The notes under the pieces are model-generated. The model was not told the DNA's origin. It made no database searches and was given only the letters and a program-made list of their open reading frames with translations. A DNA stretch of 28,373 nucleotides, taken from an uncultured Prevotella sp. Lineage in GTDB: Bacteria; Bacteroidota; Bacteroidia; Bacteroidales; Bacteroidaceae. Both the position numbers and the translations under genes were made by a program. Where the stretch lies: NCBI GenBank assembly GCA_900541335.1, contig UQJC01000025.1, positions 1 through 28,373 of the forward strand. Reading direction: 5' to 3'. This document shows, piece by piece, positions 24,314 through 28,373 of the stretch; position 1 is the stretch's first letter, and each line of letters opens with the position of its first letter.

Positions 24314-26073
24314 TACGCCAAAATATCAAGAATGTCTGCTACAATTTGGTCATCCAGCAAGCGATTGTCAGCAAGCAATTGCTCTTGATCAAAACGATCA
24401 TACAAACCCTTCTTTACTCCACCAACGAGAACCTTCATATCTGAAGTGCCATAATAGGAAGCGATACGTTCGCCAAAGCCTCCGTCTTTACAACCATCCT
24501 CCAATGTCACGACCAACTGATGACGGAGTTTCAGTCTCTCCAGCATATCCGCATCGACGGCATGCAGGTAACGAGGATTGATGAGGGTTGCTTGGATTCC
24601 ATGAGCGGCAAGCAAACGCACCACACTTTCCCCCTTCTGATAGAAAGAACCAGCCGCAATCAAGGCTACTTTTTCCCCTTCCTGCACCAGTTGGTAACGG
24701 GGTTCATAACTATATGTGGTGTCGACCATCGTGGTTGTATGGTGCACACCGTTACTTGGCACACGGATAGCTATAGGCTTCTGATTCTGCTCAATGGCCC
24801 AACGGAGCATGGCAAAGTATTCCTCACAAGTCGTAGGAGCTAGATAGATTAAACCAGGAATACTGCAGAGCATCGGGATATCAAAGAGGCAGATGTGGGT
24901 GATGTCATTCATTGTTCCCGTGCCGCCCCACATGACGTTAATCACTGCCGGATTGCTGTTGATGCAAAGATCTTGAGCTATTTGGTCATACGTGCGCTGA
25001 ATGAAAGTGCTGTAAACGGTCCAAACGGGACGAAGTCCCCCCTTTGCCATTCCCGAAATCATGGCTACAGCCTGCTCTTCAGCAATGCCCATATCAAGAT
25101 GTTGCGGTCCGGCCTGCTGACGTTTTTCGGGCGTAAATCCTCCTGCAGCGGGCGTACCGGCTGTCACAGCTATCAAGGTCTTGTCGTGCTCCATCTCGCG
25201 TAACATCCAGTCTGCAAAGAGTTGCTCGTAAGTTTCGCCCGATTCAGTTTGCGGACGACTACCATCAGCCAGGTTAAAGGGCATTCCCCAATGCCAAGCT
25301 TCCTTATTGGTTACTGCGGGCGCATAGCCATGCCCCTTCTCTGTATGGATATGAACGACTGTGGGCTTGTCAGTATCCTTTACACTGCGGAACACTTCAA
25401 TGAGCTTTCCGATGTCATTGCCTTCTTCCAAATACTTGTACTCAAATCCCCATGCCTTGAACCAGTTGTGTTCGCAGCAGCCGTTGCTTTCGCGCAGAGC
25501 ACGCAGATTTTTGTAAATGCCTCCGTGATTCTCGGCAATCGACATCTCGTTATCATTCACAACGATAATAATACCTGTTCCGAGTTCTGAAGCCTCATCT
25601 AATCCTTCAAAAGCTTCGCCTCCTGACAACGAACCGTCACCTATAATGGCGATGATGTTCTCTTTGGTGCCTTTCATGTCGCGCGCCTTCTGCAAACCTG
25701 TGGCCAAGCTGATGGAGGTGGAGGTATGCCCCACCTCAAAGTTATCATACACCGGACTTTCGCTGGGGGAAGAATAGCCCGAAATGGCATCCATGTCGTC
25801 AACATTGCCCAAGAAGCCTGCTGCACGACCTGTCAACACTTTATGAGGATAACACTGGTGACTCACATCAAACACGAATTTGTCAACTGGCGCATTGAAA
25901 ACATAATGCAGGGCAACGGTGGCTTCGACAAAGCCCAGGTTGGGACCGATATGTCCACCATGCTTACTGACACGGTTTAACACTGCCTGGCGTGTTTCGT
26001 CGGCTACAATCTGAAGAGTTTTCAAGTCAAACGATTTCAAGTCGGCAGGCGACTGGATGCTTTCGATATACAT
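24313..26073 (-). CDS. dxs: 1-deoxy-D-xylulose-5-phosphate synthase, short type
   Basis: This thiamine-diphosphate enzyme would join pyruvate and glyceraldehyde 3-phosphate to DXP, precursor of isoprenoids, thiamine and PLP. At 586 residues it is about 40-50 shorter than classical Dxs, mostly missing from the segment after the ThDP site. Visible: GGHIGPNLG (39-47), SHQCYPHKVLTGR (71-83), GDGSLSGGEAFEGLDEA (145-161) with NDNEMSIA (173-180), and the cofactor-activating E332 in GIAEEQAV. Classical DGPTHHG is replaced by NDITHIC (389-395) and RYPRG by RVPSNG. These changes mark a recognised short DXS-like clade; whether it makes DXP or a related product is open. Co-transcribed with an AraC regulator, which is unusual for a housekeeping gene. 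Confidence 0.85.
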   Translation of the reverse strand: MYIESIQSPADLKSFDLKTLQIVADETRQAVLNRVSKHGGHIGPNLGFVEATVALHYVFNAPVDKFVFDVSHQCYPHKVLTGRAAGFLGNVDDMDAISGYSSPSESPVYDNFEVGHTSTSISLATGLQKARDMKGTKENIIAIIGDGSLSGGEAFEGLDEASELGTGIIIVVNDNEMSIAENHGGIYKNLRALRESNGCCEHNWFKAWGFEYKYLEEGNDIGKLIEVFRSVKDTDKPTVVHIHTEKGHGYAPAVTNKEAWHWGMPFNLADGSRPQTESGETYEQLFADWMLREMEHDKTLIAVTAGTPAAGGFTPEKRQQAGPQHLDMGIAEEQAVAMISGMAKGGLRPVWTVYSTFIQRTYDQIAQDLCINSNPAVINVMWGGTGTMNDITHICLFDIPMLCSIPGLIYLAPTTCEEYFAMLRWAIEQNQKPIAIRVPSNGVHHTTTMVDTTYSYEPRYQLVQEGEKVALIAAGSFYQKGESVVRLLAAHGIQATLINPRYLHAVDADMLERLKLRHQLVVTLEDGCKDGGFGERIASYYGTSDMKVLVGGVKKGLYDRFDQEQLLADNRLLDDQIVADILDILA

Positions 26074-26119
26074 AATGGTCGTATCTTGGAGTTAAGAATT
26101 GGATTGTTGGTTACGGCTG

Positions 26120-26180
26120 CAAAAATACAAACATCCCGTTTGCCACCTCTTACCTTAAATGCGGAAGAGATTACCTCAAA
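26120..26180 (-). promoter_or_regulatory. dxs promoter with AraC-type direct repeat
   Basis: The minus strand has TATTTTTG (26127 to 26120), an exact -7 match, 46 nt before the dxs ATG. Instead of a -33 TTTG there are two direct repeats, TTTGAGGTAA (26180-26171) and TTTAAGGTAA (26159-26150), whose starts are 21 bp apart, two helical turns. Repeats of that spacing abutting or overlapping the -33 region are typical of AraC-family activators. The co-transcribed regulator at 23423-24313 is the obvious candidate. Confidence 0.5.
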
Positions 26181-26229
26181 TCCATTTTTTAATGTCCGAT
26201 GACTTCGTCAGTCCGGTTCTTTGACTAAC

Positions 26230-26259
26230 TCGAACTTCAGTTTTAAGAATGAAGTTCGA
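26230..26259. repeat. Perfect inverted repeat upstream of dxs
   Basis: TCGAACTTCA (26230-26239) and TGAAGTTCGA (26250-26259) form a perfect 10-bp inverted repeat with a 10-nt centre. It lies about 160 bp before the dxs start and just after the terminator of the response-regulator remnant. It could be an operator or a second hairpin; there is no U-run on either strand. Confidence 0.7.
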
Positions 26260-26271
26260 AAAGACTGAGCA

Positions 26272-26322
26272 GAAATAAAAAGAGGGCGCAATCAGAATGA
26301 AACGTATCACTTGATTGCGCCC
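26272..26322 (-). terminator. Intrinsic terminator after the response-regulator pseudogene
   Basis: GGGCGCAATCA (26284-26294) pairs with TGATTGCGCCC (26312-26322), 11 bp. On the minus strand it is followed by TCTTTTTATTTC. It lies 10 nt after the old stop codon of the pseudogene, so it is the terminator the intact gene would have used. Confidence 0.85.
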
Positions 26323-26331
26323 GATGGAAAA

Positions 26332-26740
26332 TCAGAGAGTTATGTAGCCCAACTCGATACCACGCTGAATCAGCTCAGCTACGTTAGTCACTCCCAATTT
26401 CTTGAGAATGTGTTGCGGTGAAACTCTATAGTATTGGGTGAAACATAGAGCTGACGCGCGATTTCAATCGACGTTTGCCCTTGGGCTATGGCCCTAAGTA
26501 CTTGCAATTCACGCATCGATAGAGTCTGCTCACTTTCGTAAGCTGTACAATAGGATTGAAACTGCTTACTATAATAACTTTCCCCAGTCAACTGACACAG
26601 TCAACCGCCTTCTTCAGTTCACTCACATCATCACTCTTGAGAATGATACCATTGACACCACTATCCATCATCTGCTTGAGCATCCACAACTCATCATGCA
26701 TAGTGTTGTAATAAATGACTGCCACATCGGACCACTGTAA
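26332..26740 (-). pseudogene. Broken LuxR-type response regulator (truncated and frameshifted)
   Basis: Read across three frames, the minus strand gives the second half of a receiver domain (VAVIYYNTMHDE, then MMDSGVNGIILKSDDVSELKKAV), then a NarL/LuxR helix-turn-helix (LSMRELQVLRAIAQGQTSIE, then IARQLYVSPNTIEFHR) and the expected ending ILKKLGVTNVAELIQRG. One frameshift lies at about 26586-26597 (after KKAVDCVS, before TGESYYSKQF), with an in-frame stop. Another lies at about 26401-26415 (HRNT to ILKKLG). The first two thirds of the receiver, including the phospho-acceptor Asp, are absent. The piece at 26388-26591 alone is open but is not a whole gene. The order and terminator are intact, so this is recent decay. 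Confidence 0.85.
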
Positions 26741-27206
26741 ACAAACCTTCGCCAATACTCAGACTACGTCCATTAAGGGTTGCACCCACCTTGCTGTTAG
26801 CCGTTGCGTTGACAATACCCGTGAGGTCGTAGGTATAATCTACCTGGCGCATTTCAGCCAAAGTGCCATCGGCACGATAAACCCAAGAAGATTCGCGCAC
26901 ATACTTCTCTCCTGCATAAGGCTGCTCGTAGCGCACATAAAGAGTTGAATCGTCTGCTTGAGCCTGTATCTCTATAAAGTAGGAGGAAAACACCTCTTTG
27001 GGCGTATAGGTTACAGTTTTCTTAAGCGTTTTTCCCTGTGTGTTATACTCATAACTATACGTACCTATAGTAAGCAAAGATTCACTACCCCACACCGTTT
27101 TCGCGCGTGGTGGGATAAATTGTTTCAGACGTATATTATCTCGCATCATTTGATAGAAGCGACTTTGAATTGTCCCTCTCTTCAAAAAACTACTGCTTTC
27201 AGTAGG
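26738..27206 (-). pseudogene. 5'-truncated fragment of a probable secreted protein
   Basis: About 150 codons are open on the minus strand, but no signal peptide or good start (only TTG at 27185) is present. The sequence is Tyr/Thr-rich with a beta character (TYSYEYNTQGKTLKKTVTYT; WVYRADGTLAEMRQVDYTYD). It ends with NATANSKVGATLNGRSLSIGEG, which loosely resembles the start of a Bacteroidota C-terminal sorting (Por/T9SS) domain. At about 26738 it passes directly into response-regulator sequence in another frame, so its own 3' end is lost. I read it as the remnant of a larger exported protein joined to the pseudogene by a deletion. No family assigned. Confidence 0.5.
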
Positions 27207-27392
27207 TATTCAAATCAATCTCATAAACAAAGTATAGCATTCTTCACAGACTAACTAAACTGCAGAAGACTCCCCAAGCCCCTGTTACCTCAGTAGATTT
27301 AAGCCCCTCATACCCACTACATTGTTCTCCCCTACAACATGAGCCCTTATTCTTCCCCTTAGAAAAGTGCATACCATTAAAAATACATAAAC
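27207..27392. other. Intergenic stretch without a gene
   Basis: AT-rich with no stable hairpin or gene-like frame. It includes C-rich patches (CCCCAAGCCCC, TCTCCCCT) but nothing I can interpret. It separates the decayed fragment from the promoter of the STM3941-like gene. Confidence 0.5.
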
Positions 27393-27394
27393 AG

Positions 27395-27425
27395 TTTCAT
27401 GAATACTGATCAATCATTACATTTG
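27395..27425 (+). promoter_or_regulatory. Promoter of the STM3941-like gene
   Basis: TACATTTG at 27418-27425 is an exact -7 match. TTTC at 27395-27398 is one base from the -33 TTTG, with a 19-nt spacer. The ATG is at 27489, giving a leader of about 55 nt. Confidence 0.6.
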
Positions 27426-27488
27426 CGAAAATAATTCCCCCTTATAAAATTGAACGGAATTTTAATTTGACAAACATGAAAAATAGAT

Positions 27489-28055
27489 ATGAAACACACT
27501 GATATTAAACTCCATCAAACAGAAATAAGGATCTACCAAAGCCTATGGAAAAATATGCTTTACGCAGTTTGCTGTTTTGCTTTTGCGGTGGGTGGATACA
27601 TAATTGTAACAACGGATCACATCGAGTGGATAACAAAAATGGTTGGCGGTTGGCTCGGAATGATCTTCTTTGGCGGAGGCGGATTATTACTCACGATTAT
27701 GACGCTCTATAACCGAATTCATCGTATTCCATTTATCATCATCTATGAAGACAAGATTGAATTATACGAACAAGGTAAAGGAAGTTATTACAGCATCCTG
27801 TTTAAGGACGTTAGAGCTTTCCGACTCTTCAGTCTCGACTCCTCTCTTATGATTGCCATCGATTATAAAAACACTCCCTTGAAGCAAAAAATAGAAGAAT
27901 CATCGACCTTAAAAAAGAAATTGATGACCTACAATTTTATAAAAACGGGAGCAATAGAAAGTATTCCTGTTCATAACTTGAAGATGAGGGGGAAAGATGT
28001 TTGCCACATATTAAACCTATGGCTTGAACGCTTTAATCAGCATAACAAGGAGTAG
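27489..28055 (+). CDS. STM3941-like membrane protein
   Basis: The 188-residue protein has two hydrophobic segments near the N-terminus (about 23-43 and 51-71, the second Gly-rich with FFGGGGLLL). A C-terminal cytoplasmic beta-rich domain follows (PFIIIYEDKIELYEQGKG; SILFKDVRAFRLF) that looks PH-like. Layout and length resemble the STM3941 family of unknown function, often near other accessory genes. It is flanked by its own promoter and terminator and is lower in GC than the core genes in the window. Family call from memory of the layout. Confidence 0.65.
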   Translation: MKHTDIKLHQTEIRIYQSLWKNMLYAVCCFAFAVGGYIIVTTDHIEWITKMVGGWLGMIFFGGGGLLLTIMTLYNRIHRIPFIIIYEDKIELYEQGKGSYYSILFKDVRAFRLFSLDSSLMIAIDYKNTPLKQKIEESSTLKKKLMTYNFIKTGAIESIPVHNLKMRGKDVCHILNLWLERFNQHNKE

Positions 28056-28107
28056 AATATGCTGTACACGCCCCTATCTGCGTAAAAGAGAATAGCATAT
28101 TCTTTTC
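28054..28107 (+). terminator. Terminator of the STM3941-like gene
   Basis: AGAATATGCT (28054-28063), beginning in the stop codon, pairs with AGCATATTCT (28094-28103), followed by TTTCTCC. The 30-nt loop is long, so strength is uncertain. Confidence 0.6.
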
Positions 28108-28273
28108 TCCGAAACTATCATTCACTCCCAAGGGAACGAAATACAACAAAAGAGTATAAGCTTTAAGCAATCCACCTACTTTATAAATTCTGCTTGTCGA
28201 AATGGGTATTCTTTATACTTCTACCCACTAAGGAATTACTAACACGAAGGAGACACGTTATGTGTAAAAAGAA
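28104..28273. other. AT-rich intergenic region
   Basis: No gene is visible. One small hairpin is present: TGGGTA 28203-28208 with TACCCA 28222-28227. It precedes a stronger hairpin at 28274-28314. Confidence 0.5.
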
Positions 28274-28314
28274 AAGCACCCAACTTACATCTTTAAATGT
28301 AAAATTGGGTGCTT
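28262..28314 (-). terminator. Strong hairpin, minus-strand intrinsic terminator
   Basis: AAGCACCCAA (28274-28283) pairs with TTGGGTGCTT (28305-28314). Inside, TTACAT (28285-28290) pairs with ATGTAA (28297-28302). On the minus strand the stem is followed by TTCTTTTTACAC, so it should stop transcription coming from the right edge of the window. The gene it serves lies mostly or wholly outside. Confidence 0.75.
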
Positions 28315-28373
28315 ATTAGCGGAGAGAGAGGCTCTCGAACTTATACTTTCACAGAATATCATAAAACTGCAAA

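Noticed and set aside
28319..28373. Functional tRNA gene on the minus strand
   Set aside because: The acceptor-like end is present, but the T-stem does not pair and the upstream sequence shows no anticodon arm.

Overview
The window reads as chromosomal DNA of a Bacteroidota bacterium, most likely Bacteroidales and probably close to Prevotellaceae. Three things point there. Several genes are preceded by the Bacteroidota -7 promoter element TAnnTTTG instead of sigma70 boxes. The order rsfS-ftsH-cdsA is a typical Bacteroidota arrangement. The accessory genes (a DUF6261-like protein, a PD-(D/E)XK/Rpn nuclease, an STM3941-like protein, a short DXS) are common in that group. No rRNA, complete tRNA, insertion sequence, CRISPR array or prophage module is visible.

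Layout. 1-1610 has no convincing protein gene. It holds an AT-rich stretch, a consensus promoter (303-335), about 450 nt of hairpin-rich sequence ending in a good intrinsic terminator (786-818), and a 42-bp tandem repeat array (about 1021-1340). 1617-3715 holds a DUF6261-like gene (+) and an Rpn/PD-(D/E)XK gene (-) that converge on a shared terminator. 3790-7852 (-) holds a secreted GHL10 glycoside hydrolase and the bifunctional aspartokinase/homoserine dehydrogenase thrA. 8380-15864 (+) is a co-directional run: an IspD-like/LicD fusion, a LicC-like cytidylyltransferase/CobD-like PLP enzyme fusion, an opine-dehydrogenase-family protein, an orphan FecE-type ABC ATPase, and topB. 16015-20623 (-) holds rsfS, ftsH and cdsA, a terminator, then a membrane-anchored transglutaminase-like protein. 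20709-22691 (+) encodes an LtaS/MdoB-type sulfatase-fold phosphotransferase. 22788-26073 (-) holds a short-type DXS, an AraC regulator starting in its stop codon, and a flavodoxin-fold reductase. 26332-27190 is decayed: a response-regulator pseudogene joined to a fragment of an apparent secreted protein. 27489-28055 (+) is an STM3941-like membrane protein.

The strongest candidate for an undescribed system is 8380-12886. It places two different CTP-transferase domains, a LicD phospho-ligand transferase, a CobD/HisC-like PLP enzyme and an opine dehydrogenase in three consecutive genes. I infer a pathway that makes one or two CDP-activated small molecules (a polyol phosphate and/or an amino-alcohol phosphate) and attaches the phospho-ligand to a surface glycan. 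The IspD-LicD fusion is the bacterial counterpart of human ISPD working with FKTN/FKRP. Other points worth attention are the promoter-to-terminator RNA candidate at 303-818, the 21-bp-spaced direct repeat over the dxs-araC promoter, and the back-to-back rsfS/phosphotransferase promoters. All function calls come from reading motifs; no database search was possible.
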